Below, piece by piece: positions 21,501 through 33,000 of a stretch of DNA of 64,000 bases. Under the pieces are notes generated by a model. It ran no database searches. It worked only from the letters and a program-made list of their open reading frames with translations, and was not told where the DNA came from. Each line of letters starts with the position of its first letter. The first letter of the stretch is position 1. This DNA comes from Sialis fuliginosa (Eukaryota > Arthropoda > Insecta > Megaloptera > Sialidae), in the NCBI GenBank assembly GCA_961205875.1, contig OY540814.1, positions 2,604,001-2,668,000 on the forward strand, read 5' to 3'. Made by a program: the position numbers and the translations under genes.

Positions 21501-22022
21501 TGCTGGAGGAGTTACATGTAACTTTTGCGACCTTGTTATTCTTTTATTAACATTTTTCTGCTTATCTATGAGCGGTAAGATATTTTCAGGAGGTTTAAAT
21601 AAATAACCCACAGGAACTAGTGAGTCATTTTCTTTTGGTTTCTGTTTGTTCTTGTTTCTTGTAATTCTCTGTAAGCCTGTATCGACTTTACATTCAACAT
21701 TCGCATAAGTATTGTTTTTTTGTATATTCGTTGTCATATTTTCGAATTTATTATCTAAACGACAAACTTTGAACACAGGTTTTTGTTTTTGTTTTTTCAA
21801 TTGCTTTATTTGTTCTTTTTCGGCTTTCCATTTTAATAATTTTATTCTTCTATCTTCTACAATGTCAGTTTTCTTTTCTGTGATTTCTACTCCAATATTA
21901 CGTTGAGAATTCCTTAAGACAGACCTCCGATCAGTTCGAGATTCTTTAAAATTATTAATTCTTGTCAATCTACCATTAAAATTTCTTGTTTTGTAATGAT
22001 TTTCGAAATTTGTTTGATTCAT
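18565..22022 (-). CDS. DLGAP5 (mars): HURP/DLGAP5-like spindle protein with GKAP domain (Mars orthologue), 6 exons
   Basis: Exons are 22022-20792, 20680-20358, 19438-19240, 19180-18924, 18859-18667 and 18608-18565. All phases agree, giving 748 aa. The N-terminus is very basic, with a charged helix RRIKLLKWKAEKEQIKQLKK followed by PVFKVC, as in HURP. The GKAP homology domain spans roughly residues 411-560 with its hallmarks CNKWEAI, IGQARLLIAKKFEQFRGLI, LEGFWDMVYIQVE and LLKIKENNW. HURP/Mars binds microtubules, stabilises kinetochore fibres and is regulated by Aurora A, Ran and importins. Residues 256-349 carry five related motifs of the form K.TP.RR.S. A CCAAT box lies about 220 bases upstream. 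If the last intron is retained, the frame stops at once (TEG stop at 18663-18665), giving an alternative shorter C-terminus. The start is the first ATG of a long open first exon. Confidence 0.92.
19505..20140. repeat. long-TIR MITE in HURP intron 2
   Basis: TTGTTCTACAGAGTCATTTT at 19537 onward, then GTATTACATTAAGTTGGCGC and CGTTGTCCGC, are mirrored on the right to about 20101, giving TIRs of about 110 bases. A weaker CCAATCAAATT match extends both ends outward. Confidence 0.7.
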
Positions 22023-22230
22023 CGTGATTTTTAATATTTTAATTTATATATATGACAATCTTCACAGTTATGTGGAAAAAGAAAAATGAAATTAATATAC
22101 TCAATATATCTCACCACAAAATGAAAGTGAATAACGACAGTTACTAATCACAACTAGATCACAACTTACATATTTTAAAACAAACAAGCACAGACCACAA
22201 GTGTTTATAAACCATGTATAAATAAATTAA

Positions 22231-22262
22231 TCTCCGCGATTTGATTGGTTCATTTAAATTGT
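22231..22262 (-). promoter_or_regulatory. possible core promoter of HURP (inverted CCAAT)
   Basis: On + the sequence contains CGCGATTTGATTGGTTC followed by ATTTAAATT. Inverted CCAAT boxes with a nearby CDE/CHR-like site are common at mitotic genes, so position and content fit. This is an inference only. Confidence 0.3.
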
Positions 22263-22325
22263 CCGTTGGAATGTTTAGGGGAATGTTGACGTTTTCAAGG
22301 TTTCAGACTTGTTTCCGGTAATCAT

Positions 22326-22467
22326 TATGCCGTGTTTAAATCAAAGAAAACAAAACAGCAACACGGTATTTGAAAACACATCGTATTTAAAAATGTATAG
22401 GGTTTATTGCACTTTTGTCAAAAAGACACGATATTGCTGTTTTGTTTTTTCGGTTTAAACACGGCAT
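22326..22467. repeat. short MITE upstream of HURP
   Basis: ATGCCGTGTTTAAA at the left mirrors TTTAAACACGGCAT at the right, with further matching around CAAAACAGCAA and TTGCTGTTTTG. Confidence 0.65.
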
Positions 22468-22481
22468 TATACATATACATT

Positions 22482-22790
22482 CAGTGGCGTAGCAAGCATA
22501 ATTGGCGCCCGGGGTACGATATCTTTTTGGCACCCCCAAAAATAAAAAAATAATAATAATTTTATATAAATCTGATTTGAAATTGGCGTGACTAAAAAAA
22601 AAAAAAAAGGTCTTCACTTTTTATTTTATCTTATCTTATTTATTAAATTATTAATTACATTCTACATTTACTTACACGACTAAAAAAAAAACAAAAAGGT
22701 CTTCAGATGCATAATTGAGTTTATGCGATTCAAAAGGTTTTGGCGCCCTTCTGTAAGTAGCGCCCGGGGCATGATAGACCAATAAAAAAA
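22482..22790. mobile_element. hAT-type MITE (CAGTGGCGTAGC family), 3'-truncated copy
   Basis: It begins CAGTGGCGTAGCAAGCATAA and contains GGCGCCCGGGG and GCGCCCGGGGCATGATAGAC, as in the intact copy at 59358-59738, but it lacks the right TIR. Confidence 0.7.
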
Positions 22791-23591
22791 TTCGACATAA
22801 TCTTAGTCAGGGCTTGTCCATTTATTATTTAAAATTTAATTATGATAACAATTATTTGCAGTTCAATTATTGATTTATTTTCAAATTATTAATTATTCTG
22901 TAAACTTATTTTCTCAGTAGAAATTTTGTCTATCAAAATTTCATTATTATTTTTATAAAAAAGTTACCATAAGACTTTCTTATTCGTAGTACCATATAAA
23001 ACAAATCTTTCTGGATAGCTGATAAAAGAGAAAAAAAAACGTTTTTACGAAAATACTGTTATATGGCTTATCCAATGGTGCACACAAGGGGGGGGGGGGG
23101 GAATAGGGGTTAAAAGTAGATTAATATATCATATATTTTATTGTGTTAGTAAATTAATTAATATTTATAACTATTCATACTTCTTAATAATAAATACTTA
23201 TCTGTTTGTAGACGCATTTCTTAAATAAATAGATAAAAAAGGATACATTAAAACATACATACATACAATTCAAAATTTTTAATATTTATTGTAAAATAAA
23301 ACAAAAAATAAATAGATAAACTTATCTGGCACCATACTTAAATTAATAATGAATTATAATTTATACTTAACATTATGTTTTGATTTTATTAAGAAGTACA
23401 TAACTATCATCAAGAAATTGATCAAAATTAAAAATATTAACTGTTTCATAAATGAAATATCACAATTTTATATGATCTCGACAACGATAATATCCACACA
23501 AATCATACTAGTTTCTTATATTTAAAACTATATTAAAATATAAGTTGCAATTAGCGTTTGAAGTGAAAAAAGAATTTCATTATCTTATATT
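22791..23591. other. AT-rich spacer, no gene seen
   Basis: Nothing is recognised except a run of about 14 G near 23087, which may be a sequencing or assembly weak point. Confidence 0.5.
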
Positions 23592-24428
23592 AGATGAGTC
23601 AATGAAGGTTTTTACTTCAGAACCCTCAGAAACAGCACCGATTTTGATGAACTTTTTTTTTAATGTTCGTTATACCATACTATTTTAAATCAGAAACATT
23701 TCAGCTGTTCGCCTCAAAAAAGTACTTTTTTGTTCTACCCAAAAAAATGTATATGAATTTTTTTTCGATGATATTTGATTAAAAGTGATTTTTTTTAATA
23801 ATTAAATAATATTCGAGAAAATGAGCAAAATTATTTTTTTATTTTCATTGAAAAACGTTAATTTTCACTTATTTAAATAATTAATATTTTGACGCAAAAA
23901 TTTATAAATGAATATACATAATTAGAATTTATTGAATTTGATGAAATTTGCATAATTATTCGAAATACGTTTATTCAATAGTAGAAAATTTTAGAGCATG
24001 TTACTTGTATTAATTGTGTTTATTTGAGATGTATTTACCTAACGTTTCTGAAAATTGTGACCCCCTAATTTCTTTTTTTTTTCGATGATACAATGTTATT
24101 AATAACAAATTCCAAATTTTCGAAAAAATTTTGTAAAAACTCAATTATTTTTATGATAATTTAATCAAAGAAACACCTTGGATACACATTTCTAGTAAAA
24201 ATCTTTATTTAGACAACGTATTATTAATCAGCGACCCTCAAAATCCCCAAGTAAATTTTCTCGTCAAAAATTGGATCTACTAAATGAAATCAGTAAATTG
24301 TAAAAATTTTCAAAATTAGGGGGGGGGGGGAATATTTAAAATACTATGGTTTTAAAAAAAATCATCAAAATCGGTACTGTTTCTGAGGGTTCCGAAGTTT
24401 TGGCGATTTTCGAGCTTCATTTGAACTC
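23592..24428. repeat. TIR element of about 840 bp
   Basis: ACTTCAGAACCCTCAGAAAC at the left is mirrored by GTTTCTGAGGGTTCCGAAGT at the right, each followed inward by CACCGATTTTGATGA-like sequence. Outer TGAGT words match too. No ORF is present. Confidence 0.65.
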
Positions 24429-24906
24429 AACTATATTGGTAAAAATTACTTTGTTAAAACAAAAAAAAATTACCGAGGTTCACATGATTCAAAAGAATAT
24501 TAATATTTTTGATTAGGGTATACTTAATATTAACAGCTCTTTGTTTCCTTATAAAATTATCGTTTAGACAGACTCTTTAGTATTTTAGTTATTATCGCAT
24601 AAAAAATTAACGTTCAATTTTGCTTGACAACGATTTTGAAGAAAAAGATAATCATCATTATCAATACAGACAGCGGAGTATGTCACAGTCTAACAAATGT
24701 TTGTTTTTGTTTGGTACACAGAGAACTGCTTTAAATATTATAATAAACAAATGTTAAACAGTATTTGTTGCAAACTGTATAGTTAATTTTGCATGCGATA
24801 GTACAACTAACAATTATATTTGTATTTGGCATAGACATTAATAACAACCGATTTTTAATTCTGTTAGAAAAGTTGAAATAATAAGTTAATGTAAATATAT
24901 GTAATA

Positions 24907-25253
24907 CAGGTAAACGTCGTTTTACGCCGGGATTCCGTTCCGAGAGACACCGACGTAAAATGAACACAAATATAATGGACGATATAAGGTTAAATAAAAT
25001 AAAAAATATAATCATACCTTTTTATTTTTCTTAAAAACAAAACGAAAACTAACTCGGAAACAATTTCACACACACAATAGGCTGCTCGCGTACACGGTAA
25101 TAGAATAAAACAACGTGTAAAAGTGTGTCTGCTATTAGAATCGCGGCGCCTACTGTCGTCTGGTATCGGCCGAACTGGGCAATCCCACGCCGGCACCAAC
25201 CGGCGTAATTGTGAATCGGCGTAATCGAACTGATGCAAAACGACGTTGACCTG
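24907..25253. mobile_element. TA-flanked MITE (Tc1/mariner-like)
   Basis: The ends CAGGTAAACGTCGTTTTACG and, inverted, CAGGTCAACGTCGTTTTGC are flanked on both sides by TA. The interior is GC-richer than the surroundings, which produces spurious minus-strand ORFs. Confidence 0.7.
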
Positions 25254-26065
25254 TATATTAATTTCATTTCGATTTCTGTTAAATACCGTATTCACCGCCA
25301 ATAATTTCATTACGTTCAAGCAGTCTGAAGAAAACAGAATGGTATTTCATTTTGTTTGATTCTTTTCTCAATTACTGGGTTTTCTAATATTGATTAACAT
25401 TTTCAAAGGTTCCCAAGTTTTTGTTAAACTAAAGAATAAAATATTTAAATTCAAATAACTACGTCAATTAATAATTTTTTTAATGTTGCATCCCATATTT
25501 CTTATTTATTTCTATCCAAAGTACATTTGGTGAACTTTATAATAAACTAATGATATTTCTTTAGATCATTAAAATAGAATCACATATATATTATAAACAT
25601 AATCGCTCACAATCATGACCCCCTCGACTTCCCCCTCCCTCCTTATCACAATTTTTTGATTCCCCCTTTTCGAAATATTACATCACAACAGCAGCGAGCT
25701 GTATTCAGATGAGGCCATGCGAATTGCTATCATAGATCGAACACATTCGGATTTTGTCGTGTTTTCCGAAAGGGTCATTCTCTGCGCTACGGAATATGTT
25801 GAACGTGTCTGATATATACATAAACCGTCACTGGACTCGCATGAATATAGCTCGCGCACCGCCACTGCATCACAATATCATACTACCCTCCCGTTTCTAA
25901 ATTATATTTTTTAGTTGATGTCTTTACATATTATCTGACTTTTCCCCCACCCTTCGTCACACTAAGCATTATTCCCCTTCTCTTCTCACCGAACATGCGT
26001 ACGTAGCCCCTGAAATTCTTAAAAACTTATTTTGTCTATGTCTCTGACCCCATCAAAAATTTTAA
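25254..26065. other. no gene seen
   Basis: C-rich tracts such as CCCCCTCCCTCC near 25640 occur here, but no supported exon or repeat boundary. Confidence 0.45.
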
Positions 26066-26069
26066 TTAA

Positions 26070-26780
26070 GGTATTTCTCGGAAAAATTAAAAGATTCAAG
26101 AGTAAGCTCAAATTTTGTAAAAAACTAAAAAAAAGTTATTACAAACTCCATTTAAAATCTTAAAATGATTCACCATCTGTGAATAAAGATATCGTCAAAA
26201 TAAAATCAAAAATTTAACATTGTGAGTATAGGGATTATGATATTTTAAGCGGATTTTCAATGAAAAAGTAAATAATTTTATGCGAAGGAAGATCAAGAAA
26301 TTTATGAAATTTTGATGAAAACTAAATTAATATATTTGGAGTTAATATAAAAAATCTCAAGTATTTCCACCACCCCGATTTTAAGTTATAAGTAAAATAA
26401 AAACTTATTTTCTGATAAAAAAATATCACGGTACAAGCTATGAAAACGCCGCAAAGTATTGACAATTATCGCGGTATTTAAAAATCGTACGTGCTGAATA
26501 TATTAATCTTTTAATAATGAATAACAAAAAAATATTTCTTAATTATATACTTATAATAAATAATAAATTCAGCTGCAAATAACAATACATGTCATCAAAT
26601 CAAAACATTAAATAATATCTAACTGTCATCAGGAATACACAAACCGCGCAACAAAAAATATATTATGCTCAACATTGCCAAATTTTATTTTAATTTATAC
26701 CACGGTTATCTTGATTTTATACTACACTTTTTTTTCCTTTTCTAAAATATAGTGTATCTTGTTTCTCCTCGAGAAATACC
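26070..26780. mobile_element. TTAA-flanked element
   Basis: It is bounded by TTAA at 26066-26069 and 26781-26784. The ends GGTATTTCTCG are exact inverted repeats. Internal sequence resembles parts of the arms of the palindrome at 36-43 kb (compare 39080-39140), so those arms contain a relative of it. Confidence 0.55.
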
Positions 26781-27086
26781 TTAAATCTAGATCTGGGCCT
26801 GATAAAATTGTTAAAATCCATAGACAAAAGAACATAATATATATTCTTTAAAACAAATTCATTACATGACAACAACTATTTTGGATATTTAGTTGCAAAA
26901 CTACTATATCCAGTATTCCCAAATCATAATCGATTAGAAATGAATCTCTTAAATTGTTATTATATACTCGTACTTCGATGGCATTTTAATTATTACAGTT
27001 TTATAGTATATTATTACGGATAATGGCAGTTTTGTAATTAAAAACCTCATTTAAAACTACTCTCACAATTATTTTCTAAATAAACT

Positions 27087-30000
27087 TCAAGATGAAGATC
27101 CTGGTCGTTCGGAACTAAAAAAAATCAATAAAAATAATAATAATAATGTATCTCAAATAAATAATATAATAAATTTACCTGTCTTTCTTTTTAGTATCTT
27201 TCTCTGGCTGATTCAGTGTATCATTAGGACTGCTTTTTGATAAAGGTTTTCTACCCAACAATGAAGGAGTCCAACTAAATACATTATCGTTATCGGTTGT
27301 CTGGTAAGGAACGGGTGCTATCCGCGGCGGTGACGGTGATCTATCCCGAATAACAGGATTATTATTATTGTTGTTATTGTTATTGACAGCCGTTACTCCT
27401 CTCAATGGTTCCGTTAAAGGTGAAAATGTAAACGAATCCAACAGATCTTCAAATCGTTTTAAATCACTCTGTAAAAAATTAAGAAGTAAATCATAATGTT
27501 GTCACGATTAAAATTAAAAAAAAATTAACAAACATCTGTTGGTCTATTAGGAATGGATCTCTCTCTTGCAACAGGCGGTGATAGTAAATCATCCAGTAAA
27601 GATTGACGATCGTGCATAGTCTGAGGTACAAAAGACCGATCTGAAGATAATACTGCGCTTTGGACCCTTGGGAATGAGTCGGACACAGGCCTGTTACATC
27701 TCCTACGTACATTGCGGCCTGACCAATCTAAATGCAAGTTATCAAATATGTTTGTTAAATCGCGAGCCGGTGGATTCGCGTTTGATGAACTACTTCCTGC
27801 AACTAAAAGATTCAGTCTGTATTAAACTGATTTAAAACAAACAGTATGATTTTTTAATTCTCACTCACCTGGTGTATTAACATGTGAAGATGAGTTATTA
27901 TTACCCCAAACTGAAGACGTTGGCACATTAGATGAAGATATTGAAATGCAGTTATTTGGCCGTTTGTGTATATCAAATAGTTGCAACAGCATTAGTTCAT
28001 CATTTATTTGAGAAGTGGGTGTAGAGTTTCCGATAGCAGATGCGGAACTATTTGTAGTATTATTTCTTACTTCTTGTCGTTCTCCGAGAGACATTCTTTG
28101 CGCCATTGAAAATTCTACATACTCGACATCGTTTTCCCCTGTTCATTAATATATCAAAATTCAATACACATAGCATTTAAAAACAATAGAAAAACATTTA
28201 TTTTAAACAATAATTACAGTAAATAAATTTTATAGAAAGTTACAAACAAATGTATCACAAAATAGACAATGTATAAAAAATTTCAATACAATAATTTAAA
28301 ATCAAATGTCTCTCATAGGTTCTCCATAGGACTGGGATTCTTTGGTTACATTAGCATTACCTTAAAAGGATCATTGATTAGGATTGTTAAATATACAGTG
28401 AAACTTCTCAAAATGTATATTTCTCCTTTTTCTATCCAAATACATAAATTAATAGTATAATAAATTTAAAATATTTAGGCTTGTTCAACAGTTACAAAAA
28501 GACAAAGAAGAAATATATCTTTTGAGAGGTAAGGTAAGAAATTACGGTATTTAAAAAAAAAGTTATTCAGTTTTCAAAATTTTCAGAACAATAAATAACA
28601 AGTAACAAAGTAACATTTATTTTATAACTTCATATTAAAAGTGATAAATAAATTACATATTCTTATGTTCGGTATTATAAAGGAGCTAGCAAAATTTGCT
28701 AGCTAGCAATTACTTTCAAATGGGGTATTAATTCTGTACTAGTATCTATGGATTAGCTATGGAATTTAGACCAGTGACACTTCAACTAATTGTAACACAG
28801 TTGGCATCTTTCACCGTACAAAATAATTTTCATAATATCACCACTGTTTTAATACCGTTGGTATTTACCTACAATGCGTGTGTGAAACTTGTCAAAGTCT
28901 TCAACAAACTCCAAAAGAACTGTCATATAAGTTTGATATCTCATTTGAAAGTGCTTGCTAACTAGCAAATTTTGCTAGCTCGTTTATAATACCTGACATT
29001 AGTCACTTTTCCAAATATTAAACAAAGACAGACATACCGACACACATTTGTTAGACAGTGACAAACTCTGCAGTCATTCCATACTCCATACATATTTGTG
29101 CAACATTTGTATTGTTATTGAAAATTGCAATAATTGTGAATTTTGTAACAATTTAACCCTCCGTTAGGCGCGCGGCGTACATGCGTAGACCACTCCTATA
29201 AAAACTGTAACAATACAAACCACGCTTTATTTGAGCACGTGTCCTTTTGAGTAGCTGTCGATTACATATCCTTACATATTATTAGTTACTTAGTTGCAAT
29301 TTTTTAGCCCGGTGTTTCGAGTTATAGCAAATCAAAAACAGCTGGTCTACGCATGTATGCCGCGCGCCTAACGGTGTAACTATTTTTGTAGTGCTTCGAT
29401 TTTTTATTTTCAACATTTTTGTAAGAAATAGTGATTTTATTTTATGGGCGTGTATTATATTTTACTAATTTCAGAAATATAGACATTTTTAACTCAAAAA
29501 AACTTTGTGTGGGAGTATTTAAAACCCCACTAAGAGTTTAGGACAATGGGTGTCCATAGGAAGGGGAGGGGGCTAATGGGGTACTTACCCCCCACCACCC
29601 TTCAGGGATCGAGAAAATTGATTTAATATTATATTCTATAATGTACTTGGGGAAAAAATTTTTTTTGGGAAGGGGGCGGGGGTAAAGCTAATTGATATTT
29701 GTTTTGGTCATTGAGTCTACACATGGTCATGCCTGCCCAAAGTAGCGAAAAGTGGAAAAAAATACCTAGTGATCTTTTTTTGGTCAATGTAATAAGGTCT
29801 AGGTCATCACCCCACCCCACCCCCCTCGGGAAATTTGTTTCGACTTTCCTGCAAATAGGCTAAGTGATTATGTCGGACGGTGTAATATTTATTCTAGAAA
29901 TTGCAATAATTCGGCAAATATGTATAAAGACCATATGAGATATATTCGCACTGCATTTTTACCTAAATAAAAATATCCAATTTTGATCGCCATTTTCATA

Positions 30001-33000
30001 CTTTTCTTTGCAATTTTTTTGTATTTCTATAATAATATATTAATCATAATTAACATATTTTGATTATCATATTTTTATTTAGATATATTATGTTTATTTT
30101 TTAAATTCATATAGAATTTATGACAATAAAACGTCTAAAAATGATATTTAACTTTGTTTATTTTTCCACAACAAAATATATAAAAATTTTAATAAAAATT
30201 ATGTGTTGTATACAAAAGTATACATCAATAAATATCATAGTTCAACTCATTTGAAATAAAAATCAAATTCAGCTATTATAGGCCCTATTGAAATAGGTCT
30301 ACACATGTATACCGCGCGCCTAAACTCGCGACAGCAGTACGCACGCCTAACGAAGGGTTAAATAAAATTGAAATATGTTGTTAAACTTAATATAAAAATA
30401 TACTTTCATTAATAATTTTTCAATATTTCGAATATACATAAATAAAATGAATAATGTTAATTTACCTGACATGGTTTCTTCATCGACATCATTTTCATCG
30501 CCTGAATTATCATCTAAGATCCCCATGTTATTATCAGGCTGTTCACATTCATCCAAGAAAGCTTCATGCTCGCTCAGATCCTAAACAAAATTCATTTTGA
30601 TTTCGCTACTATCCAATAGTTTTCAGTAGAAACCAGGGCTTCAAACCGTTATTTTTTTCGTTTCGGTTTTTGTTCCAGTTCGAGTAAAATAATTTATTTC
30701 GGTTCGGTTCCGGTTTTCGTTCCGCAAAAAATAACGGTTTTTCCGGTTTTTTCGGTTCAGCTCCGAGTGATACCATAATTTAGAATATTTTATGATACTT
30801 GTATGATAGTCCGAATAAAAATTGAAGTGGGAAATAAGATCATGTTAACGCGCGTATTTTAACATGTACTAAACCGTAAAAACCGATAATTTTATTTCGG
30901 TTCTGTTCCGGTTTTCGTTTCGGCAAAAAATAACGGTTTTTCCGGTTTTCGGTTCAGTTCCGGTTCAAAGCCCTGGTAGAAACAAAAAGGAAAAAACAAA
31001 TCTACACACCCCGCTGCTTTCACTGCTACTGACACTAGTGTTAACTGAAGTTGATAGCAAGTTCGGTGACGACAGCGACGTCTGTAAAATGTTACGGTTA
31101 GGAACATCAATCATGTTCACTCTCGATTGGTGCGACGAACTTGCATGGCCGACTGGATGTTTCTTACATGATGTGTTTTTATCGGCTACTGGCTTACAGT
31201 GTTCATTTGTTGTAGATATATTCGCTATTGCACTTTCAGATGTCCGCGATCTTAATTAAAAGATTAAAGAAATATCTCTATATTGATTTTAAATTATGAA
31301 AGAAATTGTCGATTTCTCATAAAATTTCATGATTGATTCTTACCTATCAGGAATTGAGTCAACTATTCTATTAATAGTAGCATTGTCTCCTTGTGAAGAC
31401 ATATGATTCACAAGTATCGTAGCAGAGTTAACGTTTCCTAATGTTGTGGCGACACCATTACGTGACATTTCCACGGCTAAACGCTACAATTAAATAAATA
31501 ATATACTGTTACTTTCTATTCTTTCAATTGTATGATTTATTGAACTGTTTGGCTAAAATCGTTTACAGAATTGTGGAAATCTTCACAATGATTTAATTCT
31601 GTTATTCAGATTTTAAATAACAATTAACAAATAAATACCTCTTTTAATTCATTAATTTGACTTATATACTGAGTCTGCGCTGATTGTAATTGATTTATAT
31701 ACCACTGTTGATCACGACAACGTTGGAAAAACGTAGGAGCCCTTACTTGAAACCTAAAACGTCAATAATAATAATAATAATAATAATAATTAAAAATTTA
31801 ACATATAAATATTTATTTACCTTAACAACAAAGTATCATGTTGAGTATTGAGATATCCTTCAGTCGCTAACAAATCTAATCGAAAGAATCTGTTATAGCC
31901 CCAGCATTCACCGACTTCAAAATCAGAAGCAAATTCACGGACGATGTTCTTAGAAGCATCTCGGGAATTCTGATGTATCATTTCAACTCGATACTCGTAT
32001 CTGTAAACAATATATGTACACCTTTGGAAATAGAAATCGACATGCTGCGTACTTACTTTGAAGTCTCCATCATACCGGCACTTAATTCTAGAAACACCGA
32101 CAGATAGTTCCCTCGTACAACCCCGTTTCCATCTGGATATACTTTGAGCCTCCAGCACAGTCCATTGACGTTCAACGGGGGCGAATACACCGGGTCTGCC
32201 TTCGCTTGCAGGACACTAAATTGCTGTACAACAAATACACTACTTTCGTACGCTGGCACAATTTCACTGTGGAAATCAGCCGGCACGGGGGCCGTCACGA
32301 AACTCGCCATCGGTTTCTTCCTGACGGCGTGTATCATGCGAGACAGTTCACCGCTCTTTGTTATCAGTTCAGAGCGCGTGCAAGTGTGTAGCTGATGCTC
32401 AATTTCTTGCAGCAGTTGCTCGAGCTGTTCTGTTTCTTGAGTCACCGAGTTCTTCTGGCCCATAAGCGTTATCAGTTTTGTTTTGAGTTGCGAGTCCAGA
32501 CGCGTGATCATCAGTTCCACTGCGTTCCGGATTTCACGCACTCTCTCGTCTTTTGCGGTACGTACTGATTCGACGTTGCGTTCCACTTCCTGTACGATCC
32601 CTATGAGTTCCATGAGACGTCTACGGAGCTGCGCAACTTCATCTTTGATCTGTGTGATATGTTGTTCATAAACCTCCTCTAGTGGTTTGAATGTATGTCC
32701 GGAATGTGTGCCGCCCCACAGAGCACATCCGTGGCAAATACAACACCTGGAACAAACGATTAATATTAATACGGTTTGAATGTTTTTTTATATAAATTAC
32801 TTGTATACATTTTATTTTATTTTAAAATGTATTTTAATCTATTTTGTCTATGATTAGTTTCTAATAAAATTTATCTAACCTGAAGAGATGGTTTACTTGA
32901 CGTCAGTGTTATAGTTTGTCTATATTAAGAAAAATTATGTGTTTAATCATGAAAATATAAATATGTGTTAATGAAAAGCAATTACACTTGTTTTTAATTT

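Noticed and set aside
20809-21906. Plus-strand ORFs of up to 145 codons over HURP exon 1
   Set aside because: Antisense shadows of the first HURP exon. The hydrophobic Phe/Leu runs are complements of Lys/Glu-rich coding.
24731-25319. Overlapping minus-strand ORFs of 72-109 codons
   Set aside because: They run through a TA-flanked MITE whose higher GC content makes long open frames. No domain or splice partner.
27360-27395. ATT/GTT trinucleotide tract as a microsatellite feature
   Set aside because: It is the coding Asn run of TRIM37 exon 11, so it is described there.
32144-32671. Plus-strand ORFs over TRIM37 exon 3
   Set aside because: They are antisense shadows of the GC-richer, strongly conserved TRIM37 coding exon.
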